NCBI GenBank assembly: GCA_018607365.1
Contig: JABBBT010000055.1
Span: forward strand, 1-33,375
DNA length: 33,375 nucleotides
Origin: SAR86 cluster bacterium
GTDB taxonomy: Bacteria > Pseudomonadota > Gammaproteobacteria > Magnimaribacterales > D2472
Reading direction: 5' to 3'
The notes under the pieces were generated by a model. The model had not been told where the DNA came from and searched no databases. It saw only the letters and a program-made list of their open reading frames with translations. Of this stretch, positions 1-8,494 are shown piece by piece; position 1 is the stretch's first letter; each line of letters opens with the position of its first letter. The translations under genes and the position numbers were made by a program.

Positions 1-18
1 TATTTATGCATATGATGA

Positions 19-47
19 TTGCTTATTTTATCTATTAACTTTAATAT
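19..47 (+). promoter_or_regulatory. Putative sigma70-type promoter for the tRNA-Pro/tRNA-Arg unit (TTGCTT-N17-TAATAT)
   Basis: TTGCTT at 19-24, 17-nt spacer, TAATAT at 42-47, ending 9 nt before the tRNA-Pro 5' end. Both hexamers are imperfect. Confidence 0.4.
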
Positions 48-56
48 TTGCACCTT

Positions 57-133
57 CGGGGTATAGCGCAGTCTGGTAGCGCACTCGCTTTGGGAGCGAG
101 TGGTCGTAAGTTCGAATCTTACTACCCCGACCA
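57..133 (+). tRNA. tRNA-Pro (anticodon TGG), CCA encoded
   Basis: Cloverleaf with acceptor CGGGGTA/TACCCCG, anticodon loop TTTGGGA, T-loop TTCGAAT, encoded CCA. Confidence 0.96.
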
Positions 134-134
134 T

Positions 135-211
135 GCGCCTGTAGCTCAGCTGGATAGAGCAACGGATTTCTAATCCGTGGGTCAGGAGTTCGAATCTCTT
201 CAGGCGCGCCA
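135..211 (+). tRNA. tRNA-Arg (anticodon TCT), CCA encoded
   Basis: Acceptor GCGCCTG/CAGGCGC, anticodon stem ACGGA/TCCGT with loop TTTCTAA, T-loop TTCGAAT, encoded CCA. Confidence 0.96.
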
Positions 212-232
212 CTTTTTATATATAATCTAAAA

Positions 233-2068
233 ATGCTTTATCTTTCTGGTGCTATTACGCTGTTATCTATCCTCGTATTAGGCAGTTTCAGCAAACTTTA
301 TACTAAATATATATTTCTATTATTAAGTTCTTCTAATTTATTAATTCTTGGCGTATATTGTTTTTTTAATTACTTGTCTGGTAATGGTTTTAATGAAGCT
401 ATCCTCTTCCATTTAATACACGGAATTAATGGTTTTGGTGTTAATGAATATGTGCTTCCAGGCTTGATATTATTTTTTTATTTTTTATCCTGTATAGCAA
501 TCACTCTTTTTCTTAATAAAAGAATCTATATTGATGCTAAAAATAATTTAGTTAGTGACATTATCATTATATTTGTAACCTGTTTGGCTCTATTACTTAA
601 TCCTTTACTAAAAGATATTAAAAGCATTTTCTTTTCATCCCCAACAGATTCATATTCAGAAATAAATGATTTTTATAATAAACCTATTACGTTTACTAAA
701 AAACCAGATAGTATTATCTTCTTGTATCTTGAACAGCTTGAAAGAACCTATTTAGATGAAACTATATTTCCCAATCTAACTCCTAATTTGAAAAGACTTG
801 AAAAAAAGGCTATAAGTTTTACTAATATATCTTCACCATTAGCAACTAATTGGACTATTGCCGGCATGGTTGCATCTCAATGTGGAATTCCTCTTTTAAC
901 ACCAATTGCAAGTGAGAATTCTATGGCCGGAATGGATGAATTTCTTTCCTCAGCTACCTGTATTGGTGACATATTAAGTAACAATTCCTATAATCTAAAT
1001 TATATAGGTGGGTCTGACTTAGATTTTGCTGGAAAGGGTAAGTTTTATGATTCCCACGGTTTTGACAGTGTTCAGGGCTGGTATGAACTAGAAGATCGTC
1101 TTATTGATAAATCATATAAGTCTCCATGGGGTTTATATGACGACTCACTATATGAAATTATTGATGATAGATTGATGTACTTAAAGAACACAAATCAAAC
1201 TTTTGGACTGTTTGCTCTAACGCTCGATACGCATCACCCTAATGGATATATAGCAAATTCATGTAAAGATAGAGTTTATGGAGACGGAAAGAATTTAATT
1301 CTAAATTCAGTTCATTGCGCAGACTTTATGGCTGCAAATTTTATAGAAAAAATTATAAATGATGATATGTTTGAAAATACTATCTTGGTTGTTTTATCAG
1401 ATCATCTCGCCCTTAAAAATACAGCATCCGATTTGCTGCAGGAAGGCGATAGAAAAAATCTTTTTTATATTTTTAAAAAAGATGCACCCAATCAATCAAT
1501 TAACAAAATTGGTTCAATGTTTGACGTTACACCAACGGCATTAAGTCTTGTTGGTACTGATATTTTAGGCCTTGGCCTTGGTAGGAATTTATTTTTTGAG
1601 GACAGCTTATCAAATAATCAAATTGGAATAGAAAACATAATCAGCAGAAATCGAAATAAAATCCTTTCTTTGTGGTCTTTTCCTCAAATAGATACGAATT
1701 TTAATATCAATATACAGAATAAAAAAATTAACTTTGGAGAAAGAAGTATTGATCTGCCTGCACTGATACTTTTGGATAACAATAACAAGGTTGAAGAAAT
1801 CATGTTTGATTTTTACAATGCAAATCCTCTACCAAGAAAGACAAATGAACTTGATGATAAACAATCCTTCATATGGATTGATACTTGCTTGAGAATTAAA
1901 GCTTTTAAAAATCTTTTACCAGCCAAAGAATCTTCTGATTTATGTGCATTAGTTGGTATAAAAGGTAAGCAAGACTTTAAATTATTCGAGGACCTTACTT
2001 ATCTTACAGACGATCTAATATTTCAATTCTTTAAGGATACTAAAGAATCTTTTTTTAATATGAACTAG
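233..2068 (+). CDS. OpgB/MdoB-like phosphoglycerol transferase (alkaline phosphatase/sulfatase superfamily membrane protein)
   Basis: About four N-terminal hydrophobic segments, then a domain with LEQLERTYLDETIFPNLTPNL, TIAGMVASQCGIPL, LTLDTHHPNG and VVLSDHLA, which closely resembles recalled E. coli MdoB (OpgB). C-terminal part appears shorter. Confidence 0.85.
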   Translation: MLYLSGAITLLSILVLGSFSKLYTKYIFLLLSSSNLLILGVYCFFNYLSGNGFNEAILFHLIHGINGFGVNEYVLPGLILFFYFLSCIAITLFLNKRIYIDAKNNLVSDIIIIFVTCLALLLNPLLKDIKSIFFSSPTDSYSEINDFYNKPITFTKKPDSIIFLYLEQLERTYLDETIFPNLTPNLKRLEKKAISFTNISSPLATNWTIAGMVASQCGIPLLTPIASENSMAGMDEFLSSATCIGDILSNNSYNLNYIGGSDLDFAGKGKFYDSHGFDSVQGWYELEDRLIDKSYKSPWGLYDDSLYEIIDDRLMYLKNTNQTFGLFALTLDTHHPNGYIANSCKDRVYGDGKNLILNSVHCADFMAANFIEKIINDDMFENTILVVLSDHLALKNTASDLLQEGDRKNLFYIFKKDAPNQSINKIGSMFDVTPTALSLVGTDILGLGLGRNLFFEDSLSNNQIGIENIISRNRNKILSLWSFPQIDTNFNINIQNKKINFGERSIDLPALILLDNNNKVEEIMFDFYNANPLPRKTNELDDKQSFIWIDTCLRIKAFKNLLPAKESSDLCALVGIKGKQDFKLFEDLTYLTDDLIFQFFKDTKESFFNMN

Positions 2069-2100
2069 TTTTTTATAAATAATACATACTAAAATTACTT

Positions 2101-3036
2101 ATGTTTAAAATAGCAGCTTTGTATAAATTTGCCGAGGTATCTAATCCTTATAAGGCTCAGTCTGAAATCAGAGCAAACCTTAAAAGCTTATCCATTCATG
2201 GAACCATTCTTGTTGGACAAGAGGGCTTGAATGGAACTATCTCAGGCTCTAAAAAAAATATTGATAAAGCAATCGCATACATAAGACAGCTAAAAAATTT
2301 TAAAGATACAGATGTTAAGTTTTCAGAGGCTAATATCAATCCTTTTATAAGGCTAAAAATTAAATTAAAAGAGGAAATTGTAACTATTGGTGACAAGACT
2401 ATTAATCCTGTGAATATATCTGGTAATTATATAGAACCAAAAAACTGGAATGATGTAATAGATGACGATAATACTATATTGATTGATACTAGGAATGATT
2501 ATGAGTGCTCAATAGGCACGTTTAAAAACGCTATTAATCCCAAAACTGTTAAGTTTAGAGATTTCCCTGAATGGGTAAAAAATCAAAACTTTTCTAAAGA
2601 AGATAAAAAAAATAAAAAGATAGCAATGTTTTGTACTGGTGGAATTCGTTGCGAAAAAGCATCTTCTTTTATGTTGAGAGATGGTTTTGAGGATGTTAAT
2701 CATTTAAAAGGTGGGGTTCTTAAATATTTTGAAGATGTTCCAGAAGAAAAATCATTATGGAAGGGCGAGTGTTTTGTTTTTGATGATAGGGTCTCAGTAA
2801 AACATGATCTTACAAGAGGTACATATGATATGTGTCATGGCTGCAGGATGCCAATAACACAGAATGATAAAGACTCTAAAAAATTTATCATGGGTGTTGC
2901 TTGCCCTAGTTGTTTTGATTCAACTACTGAGGATCAGAAAAGAAGGTATATGAGTAGGCAGAAACAAGTTGATCTTGCAAAAGAAAGAAATACAAAACAT
3001 ATTGGTCCTAAAGAGGAGCCAATACAAAAAAGCTAA
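2101..3036 (+). CDS. trhO: tRNA uridine(34) hydroxylase, rhodanese-domain protein (YceA/TrhO family)
   Basis: Rhodanese active-site segment CTGGIRCEKASSFM, N-terminal VGQEGLNGTISG, C-terminal Cys-rich CHGCRMPI...CPSC. Confidence 0.93.
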   Translation: MFKIAALYKFAEVSNPYKAQSEIRANLKSLSIHGTILVGQEGLNGTISGSKKNIDKAIAYIRQLKNFKDTDVKFSEANINPFIRLKIKLKEEIVTIGDKTINPVNISGNYIEPKNWNDVIDDDNTILIDTRNDYECSIGTFKNAINPKTVKFRDFPEWVKNQNFSKEDKKNKKIAMFCTGGIRCEKASSFMLRDGFEDVNHLKGGVLKYFEDVPEEKSLWKGECFVFDDRVSVKHDLTRGTYDMCHGCRMPITQNDKDSKKFIMGVACPSCFDSTTEDQKRRYMSRQKQVDLAKERNTKHIGPKEEPIQKS

Positions 3037-3698
3037 TGGAACTTCCTATCTTATATTCATTCAAAAGGTGCCCTTATGCAATGAGAGCAAGGATGGCTAT
3101 TTTTTTAACAGATACAATCTGCGAGATTAGAGAAGTAAAATTAAGCCACAAACCACTATCAATGCTTGAGGTATCAAATAAGGGTACTGTTCCAGTCCTT
3201 ATAGACAAGAATGGTAAAGTTTATGATGAAAGTCTAGATATTATTAATTGGGCTCTTCGGAAGAACAATATTTTTAATGAAAATATCACAGTTGAGCAAG
3301 TATCTTATTCACATGAATTAATAGCAGAATTTGATAAAGATTTTAAGTTCCATTTAGATAGATATAAATACTCTTCAAGATATATCTCAGATGAAAAATT
3401 ATTCCATAGAGATGCTTGTATGACTATTTTAAAGAAATTAGAATCTAGTTATTCTAAAGATGTTTGGTTTTTTGATAATAAAATAAATATGATTGATATA
3501 TGTATTCTCCCTTTTATAAGGCAATTTAGAATTGCAGATACTAATTGGTTTGATGCCTTGGAGGAAATCCCAGAAATACAAGGATGGTTGAATAGATTCT
3601 TGGAAAGTAATTTATTAAAAAATATTATGATTAATTACAATACTTGGGAGCCGGAAAATAAGAAAGAATTTTTTCCTTACAAACCAATTGAATCATAA
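3036..3698 (+). CDS. Glutathione S-transferase family protein
   Basis: Thioredoxin-like N-terminus with CPYAMRARMAI, GTVPVLID and ESLDIINW; GST C-terminal helical domain. Confidence 0.85.
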   Translation: MELPILYSFKRCPYAMRARMAIFLTDTICEIREVKLSHKPLSMLEVSNKGTVPVLIDKNGKVYDESLDIINWALRKNNIFNENITVEQVSYSHELIAEFDKDFKFHLDRYKYSSRYISDEKLFHRDACMTILKKLESSYSKDVWFFDNKINMIDICILPFIRQFRIADTNWFDALEEIPEIQGWLNRFLESNLLKNIMINYNTWEPENKKEFFPYKPIES

Positions 3699-5077
3699 GA
3701 CATTGCAATTTTTTCGATAGCGACCTTGTATGCAGCAGTCCTGAAATCATTAATTTTATCGTTCTGAATAAACTCTTTTTTTACTTCTTGAAAACCGTCA
3801 ATCATCATGTCGTCAAGACCGGAACGGACTAAATCGATTTCATTTACTCCATCTAATAATTCTGATTTATATTTTTCAGGCATTGGAGAATTTGTCATAG
3901 ATTCAATCGCTTCAATTAAAGAGCTTAGCTGTATAATATTTTTTCTTTTTTCTAGTCTACCAAACCTTATGTGTTGAAGATTCTTCACCCATTCAAAATA
4001 ACTTACAGCAACTCCACCAGAGTTGGCGAGAATATCAGGAATAACAAAAACTTTTTTTCTATTAAGGATCGAGTGACCCTTATAACTAATAGGGCCATTT
4101 GCTGCTTCAACTATAAGCTTTGCCTTAATGTCATCTGCATTTTTTTCAGTGATGACATTTTCTCTAGCTGCTGGAATTAAAATATCACATTCTTTTTTTA
4201 GCAATAAAGAGGGGTCTTTTATAAAAGTGCCTTTTGAATATTTTTCAAAACTCCCATGTTTAGTAAAGAATTTTTTTGCATGTTCAACATCTAAACCTTC
4301 TTGATTAAATATAGCTCCGTTATATTCAGCTATACCAATAAGCCTTACTTGATTATCCTCACTAATAAATTTTGAGGCATGATAGCCAACATTTCCTAAT
4401 CCCTGGATAATAAAAGTTTTATCACTCATTGAGGAAGTGAAGCCAACCATTTTTAATAAATCCTCATTTCTAAAAAACTCTCTAACAATATACTGAACAC
4501 CTCTTCCTGTTGCTTCTTCACGACCCTCTAATCCATTTTTATTAGCAGGCTTCCCTGTAACACACCCAGCTGCATTAATATCTGTGGGGTGAATTTTTCG
4601 GTATTCATCTGCAATCCATGCCATTTCTCTAGATGATGAGCCAATATCTGGGGCAGGAACGTTTTGCGATGGACTTATCAAATCTCTTTTTATTAACTCT
4701 TGAGCAAATCTCCTAGTAACTTTTTCAATTTCAAAATCTTCCCAATCATTTGGATTAATTTTTAGACCACCTTTTGATCCTCCAAAAGGAACATTTATGA
4801 TCGCATTCTTATAGGACATAAGAGCTGCAAGAGCTTCAACCTCTTCTGCATGGGTATCTAAATCAAACCTTATACCACCTTTAGTTGGTTCCATATGCTC
4901 TGAGTGAACTGATCTCCATCCTTCAAATGTATGAATATCACCCCTTAACCTAACACCAAATCTAACAGTGTAAGTTGAGTTGCACGTAATAATTTTTTCA
5001 GCTAAACCCTTAGATATAGGTATGAGTTTTAAAGCTTTATTTACGAACTTAGTAGTGTCATTTAAAAAATTATTCAT
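3677..5077 (-). CDS. gdhA: Glu/Leu/Phe/Val dehydrogenase (glutamate dehydrogenase)
   Basis: GGSKGGLKINP, PAPDIGSSSREMAW, GREEATGRGVQY and GLGNVGYHASKF motifs; strong SD (AAGGGGAT on the minus strand) 5' of the ATG. Confidence 0.92.
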   Translation of the reverse strand: MNNFLNDTTKFVNKALKLIPISKGLAEKIITCNSTYTVRFGVRLRGDIHTFEGWRSVHSEHMEPTKGGIRFDLDTHAEEVEALAALMSYKNAIINVPFGGSKGGLKINPNDWEDFEIEKVTRRFAQELIKRDLISPSQNVPAPDIGSSSREMAWIADEYRKIHPTDINAAGCVTGKPANKNGLEGREEATGRGVQYIVREFFRNEDLLKMVGFTSSMSDKTFIIQGLGNVGYHASKFISEDNQVRLIGIAEYNGAIFNQEGLDVEHAKKFFTKHGSFEKYSKGTFIKDPSLLLKKECDILIPAARENVITEKNADDIKAKLIVEAANGPISYKGHSILNRKKVFVIPDILANSGGVAVSYFEWVKNLQHIRFGRLEKRKNIIQLSSLIEAIESMTNSPMPEKYKSELLDGVNEIDLVRSGLDDMMIDGFQEVKKEFIQNDKINDFRTAAYKVAIEKIAMSYDSIGL

Positions 5078-5191
5078 TTGATCCCCTTAATAAAATATTA
5101 ATCTATTTTATTCAGATTAACTATATATAAATTCACTAAGATTGATTTTGTTTTTTAATGAATTAATAAATAATAATTACTATTTTTAATC

Positions 5192-5197
5192 TATAAT
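5192..5197 (+). promoter_or_regulatory. Putative -10 element (TATAAT) for tRNA-His and possibly the tig transcript
   Basis: Perfect TATAAT ending 12 nt before the tRNA-His 5' end; the -35 is weak. Confidence 0.5.
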
Positions 5198-5209
5198 GTT
5201 TCGTTTCGT

Positions 5210-5287
5210 GGCGGGCGTAGCTCAGTTGGTTAGAGCGCTGGATTGTGGCTCCGGAGGCCGTGGGTTCGAACCCCATCGCTCGCCCCA
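5210..5287 (+). tRNA. tRNA-His (anticodon GTG), CCA encoded, G-1 present
   Basis: G-1 plus acceptor GCGGGCG/CGCTCGC, anticodon loop TTGTGGC, T-loop TTCGAAC, encoded CCA. Confidence 0.95.
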
Positions 5288-5305
5288 CTTAAGTAGGTAA
5301 ATTAA

Positions 5306-6601
5306 ATGACAAGCAAACTAAAAAAACTTAAAGATTTAGAAAGAAAATTAACTGTTTCTGTTCCTGTAGAAGAATATGATTCAAAATTTAAATCAAAAAT
5401 TAATAACATTAAAGGGCAAGCTAAGCTAGATGGTTTTAGGAAAGGCAAGGTTCCAAATGATGTTTTAGAACAAAGGTATGGCCCATCAATTCATGCTGAT
5501 GTTGTAAATGAGTTAATACAAAAATCATATCCAGAAGCACTTAAAGAAAACAATATTAGACCAGCTTCTGCGCCAGAAGTAGCTCTTGAAAGCGAAGACC
5601 CAAAAAAACCTATTTCATACTCAGCAACTTTTGAAATTTTTCCTGAAATATCACCTAAGCTTAGTAGCTGGACTAAATATGAAAATATATCCATATCTAT
5701 TGAAGATGAGGATATTGATTTAGCTATAAAAGATATTGTTAAAAGATATGGGGAATGGGAGGACGTAACAAGAAAATCTCAAAAAGATGATCAGGTCATC
5801 ATAGATTTTACTGGAATGATTAATGGAGAGGAGTTTGAAGGAAACTCTTCAGTAGATTTTAAGCTCGTTTTAGGAAGTAATTCTATGATTCCAGGATTCG
5901 AAGACTCTATAGTTGGAAAAGAGCCTTCAGAATTTAAAATCACATCAAAGTTCCCTGATGACTATTTTAAGAAAGATCTTGCAGGGGTTGAGGCTGAGTT
6001 CAATATTAATTTAAAAACAGTACAAGAATTAAAAGTTGCAAAAGTTGATGAAGAGCTTTTTTCAAAACTCGATATGGAAGTTAAAGATGAGGATGAGTTC
6101 AAAGAAGAAATCTCAAATAGAATGAAGAAAGAAGTTAAGACACAGGAAAAAGATTTAACCAAAGAGTCTATGTACGAAACCTTACTTAAAACAAATAGCT
6201 TTAGCGTTCCAAAAGTAACTGTAAAAGAACAAGCTGATTTAATGCGAAAGGATGCATTAATGAGAATTGGCCACTCTGAGGAAAATGCTGGAGATGACTT
6301 ATTTCCAGTTGATTCATTTATGGAAAATGCAGAGAAAAGAGTAAAGCTAGATCTATTATTTGCAGAACTTGTAAATCATTTTGAGCTTACTGTTGATAAA
6401 GATAAATTAGATGTCTTTATTGATAAAGAGGCTACTAAATATAAAGATGCAGATCAATTTAAACAATGGATAGCAGGTCAACCTCAGCAATTAGAACAAT
6501 TTAGAATGATGGCTTTGGAAGAGCAATTAGTTGAAAATTTAGAAAATGCCCTTAAATCTAAGGATAAGGTGATAAGATTCTCAGAACTAGCTAATAAATA
6601 A
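5306..6601 (+). CDS. tig: Trigger factor (ribosome-associated chaperone/PPIase)
   Basis: FRKGKVP signature, FKBP-like central domain, helical C-terminus, adjacent to clpP-clpX-lon. Confidence 0.96.
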   Translation: MTSKLKKLKDLERKLTVSVPVEEYDSKFKSKINNIKGQAKLDGFRKGKVPNDVLEQRYGPSIHADVVNELIQKSYPEALKENNIRPASAPEVALESEDPKKPISYSATFEIFPEISPKLSSWTKYENISISIEDEDIDLAIKDIVKRYGEWEDVTRKSQKDDQVIIDFTGMINGEEFEGNSSVDFKLVLGSNSMIPGFEDSIVGKEPSEFKITSKFPDDYFKKDLAGVEAEFNINLKTVQELKVAKVDEELFSKLDMEVKDEDEFKEEISNRMKKEVKTQEKDLTKESMYETLLKTNSFSVPKVTVKEQADLMRKDALMRIGHSEENAGDDLFPVDSFMENAEKRVKLDLLFAELVNHFELTVDKDKLDVFIDKEATKYKDADQFKQWIAGQPQQLEQFRMMALEEQLVENLENALKSKDKVIRFSELANK

Positions 6602-6603
6602 TT

Positions 6604-7218
6604 ATGAAAGATATACAGTCAGCATTAGTCCCAATGGTTATCGAGCAAACGCCTCGCGGGGAAAGATCATTTGATATTTACTCAAGACTCCTTAAGGAAA
6701 GAGTTATATTTCTATCAGGCCCTGTAGAAGATTACATGTCTAATTTAATTGTTGCTCAGCTACTTTTTTTAGAATCAGAAAATCCTGAAAAAGACATATC
6801 TATTTATATTAATTCTCCAGGAGGCTCCATTTCAGCTGGCTTAGCTATTTACGATACTATGCAGTTTATATCTCCTTCAATTTCAACTTTATGTATTGGT
6901 CAGGCTGCAAGCATGGGAGCAATCCTACTTGCTGGTGGTGAGAAAGGTAAAAGGTTTGCTCTCCCAAATTCTAGAATAATGATTCATCAGCCTCTTGGTG
7001 GTTTTCAAGGTCAAGCATCTGACTTTGAGATTCATGCAAAAGAAATACTACATATGAAAAAAGTTGTTAATGAGATTCTTGCAAAACACACAGGGCAAAC
7101 AATTAAAAAAATTGAAAAAGATACAGATAGAGATAACTTTTTAGATACTACTGCAGCAATAGACTATGGTCTTGTTGATAGTGTTTTGGACAAGAGAGAG
7201 GCTGTTAATGGCAAGTGA
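6604..7218 (+). CDS. clpP: ATP-dependent Clp protease proteolytic subunit
   Basis: Catalytic [14 protein letters not shown] and [10 protein letters not shown] motifs. Confidence 0.98.
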   Translation: MKDIQSALVPMVIEQTPRGERSFDIYSRLLKERVIFLSGPVEDYMSNLIVAQLLFLESENPEKDISIYINSPGGSISAGLAIYDTMQFISPSISTLCIGQAASMGAILLAGGEKGKRFALPNSRIMIHQPLGGFQGQASDFEIHAKEILHMKKVVNEILAKHTGQTIKKIEKDTDRDNFLDTTAAIDYGLVDSVLDKREAVNGK

Positions 7219-8464
7219 GACGTCTGGTGATAAATTAAATTGTTCATTTTGTGGCAAAGTTCAAGATGAAGTTAAGAAATTAATAGCTGGTCCAAGCGTA
7301 TACATTTGTAATGAATGTGTTGATTTATGTAATGACATCATCGAAGAAGAGATCAAAAGTGAAGAAGATATCTCGTTAGATGAGCTCCCATCACCTTTAG
7401 AAATATTCAATAAGCTTGATGAATATGTAATTGGTCAAGAATCTGCAAAAAAGGTTTTATCAGTTGCTGTATATAACCACTACAAGAGATTAAGAAAAAA
7501 TAATGCAAAGGACGCGGTTGAACTTCAAAAAAGTAATGTTCTTCTTTTGGGCCCAACAGGAAGCGGTAAAACACTTCTCGCACAGACTCTGGCAAAAATT
7601 TTAAATGTCCCATTCACTATTGCTGATGCAACAACATTAACTGAAGCTGGTTATGTTGGTGAGGATGTCGAAAATATTATACAAAAACTACTTCAAAAAT
7701 CTGACTATGACCCTGAAAGAGCTCAATTAGGAATTGTTTACATAGATGAGATTGATAAGATAGCTAGAAAATCTGACAATCCATCAATTACTAGAGATGT
7801 TTCTGGAGAGGGTGTGCAGCAGGCACTTCTTAAGTTAATTGAAGGTACAGTAGCATCTATTCCTCCGCAAGGAGGTAGAAAACATCCTCAACAAGAGTTT
7901 ATTCAAATAGACACGTCTAATATTTTATTTATATGCGGCGGTGCTTTTTCTGGATTAGATAAAGTTATTGATCAAAGAAATAGCAATATTGGTATTGGCT
8001 TTGGTGCAGAGGTGAATAAAAAATCAAATGTACTACCTATCACTAGTAATGTTGATGATTTAGAGCCAGAGGATTTAGTTAAGTATGGATTAATCCCAGA
8101 ATTTGTTGGAAGATTGCCAGTTATATCAAGCTTGCATGAGCTTGATGAACATGCACTAGTAAGGATTTTAAAAGAGCCTAAAAATGCTTTAGTCAATCAA
8201 TACAAACATTTATTTGAAATAGATGATGTTGAACTTACATTCAGAGACGAGGCATTGGTAGAAATAGCTCGTCAGGCCATAAAAAGAAAAACAGGGGCCA
8301 GAGGTTTAAGATCTATAATGGAAGACTTATTAATGGAAACTATGTTTGGCTTGCCCAACCCTGATCTAGAAAAAGTAATAATTGACGAGAATACAGTTAT
8401 ATCCAAATCAGAACCTATTAAACTACTTAAAAACACATCTAAAAAATCATCATCTGCTAATTGA
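7208..8464 (+). CDS. clpX: ATP-dependent Clp protease ATP-binding subunit ClpX
   Basis: N-terminal zinc finger CSFCGK...CNECVDLC, Walker A GPTGSGKT, Walker [14 protein letters not shown] track begins at 7166; the ATG at 7208 ([15 protein letters not shown]) is preferred. Confidence 0.97.
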   Translation: MASETSGDKLNCSFCGKVQDEVKKLIAGPSVYICNECVDLCNDIIEEEIKSEEDISLDELPSPLEIFNKLDEYVIGQESAKKVLSVAVYNHYKRLRKNNAKDAVELQKSNVLLLGPTGSGKTLLAQTLAKILNVPFTIADATTLTEAGYVGEDVENIIQKLLQKSDYDPERAQLGIVYIDEIDKIARKSDNPSITRDVSGEGVQQALLKLIEGTVASIPPQGGRKHPQQEFIQIDTSNILFICGGAFSGLDKVIDQRNSNIGIGFGAEVNKKSNVLPITSNVDDLEPEDLVKYGLIPEFVGRLPVISSLHELDEHALVRILKEPKNALVNQYKHLFEIDDVELTFRDEALVEIARQAIKRKTGARGLRSIMEDLLMETMFGLPNPDLEKVIIDENTVISKSEPIKLLKNTSKKSSSAN

Positions 8465-8487
8465 TATTTTCATAACAGTCCCTATAT
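8460..8487 (+). promoter_or_regulatory. Putative heat-shock (sigma32-like) promoter upstream of lon
   Basis: ATTGATA at 8460-8466, 13-nt spacer, CCCTATAT at 8480-8487 (consensus CTTGAAA / CCCCATNT). Confidence 0.35.
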
Positions 8488-8494
8488 TGGGTAT

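Noticed and set aside
7166-7207. N-terminal extension of clpX in the ORF track
   Set aside because: It lies inside clpP, and [14 protein letters not shown] has no ClpX homology by recall; the ATG at 7208 gives a normal ClpX N-terminus.
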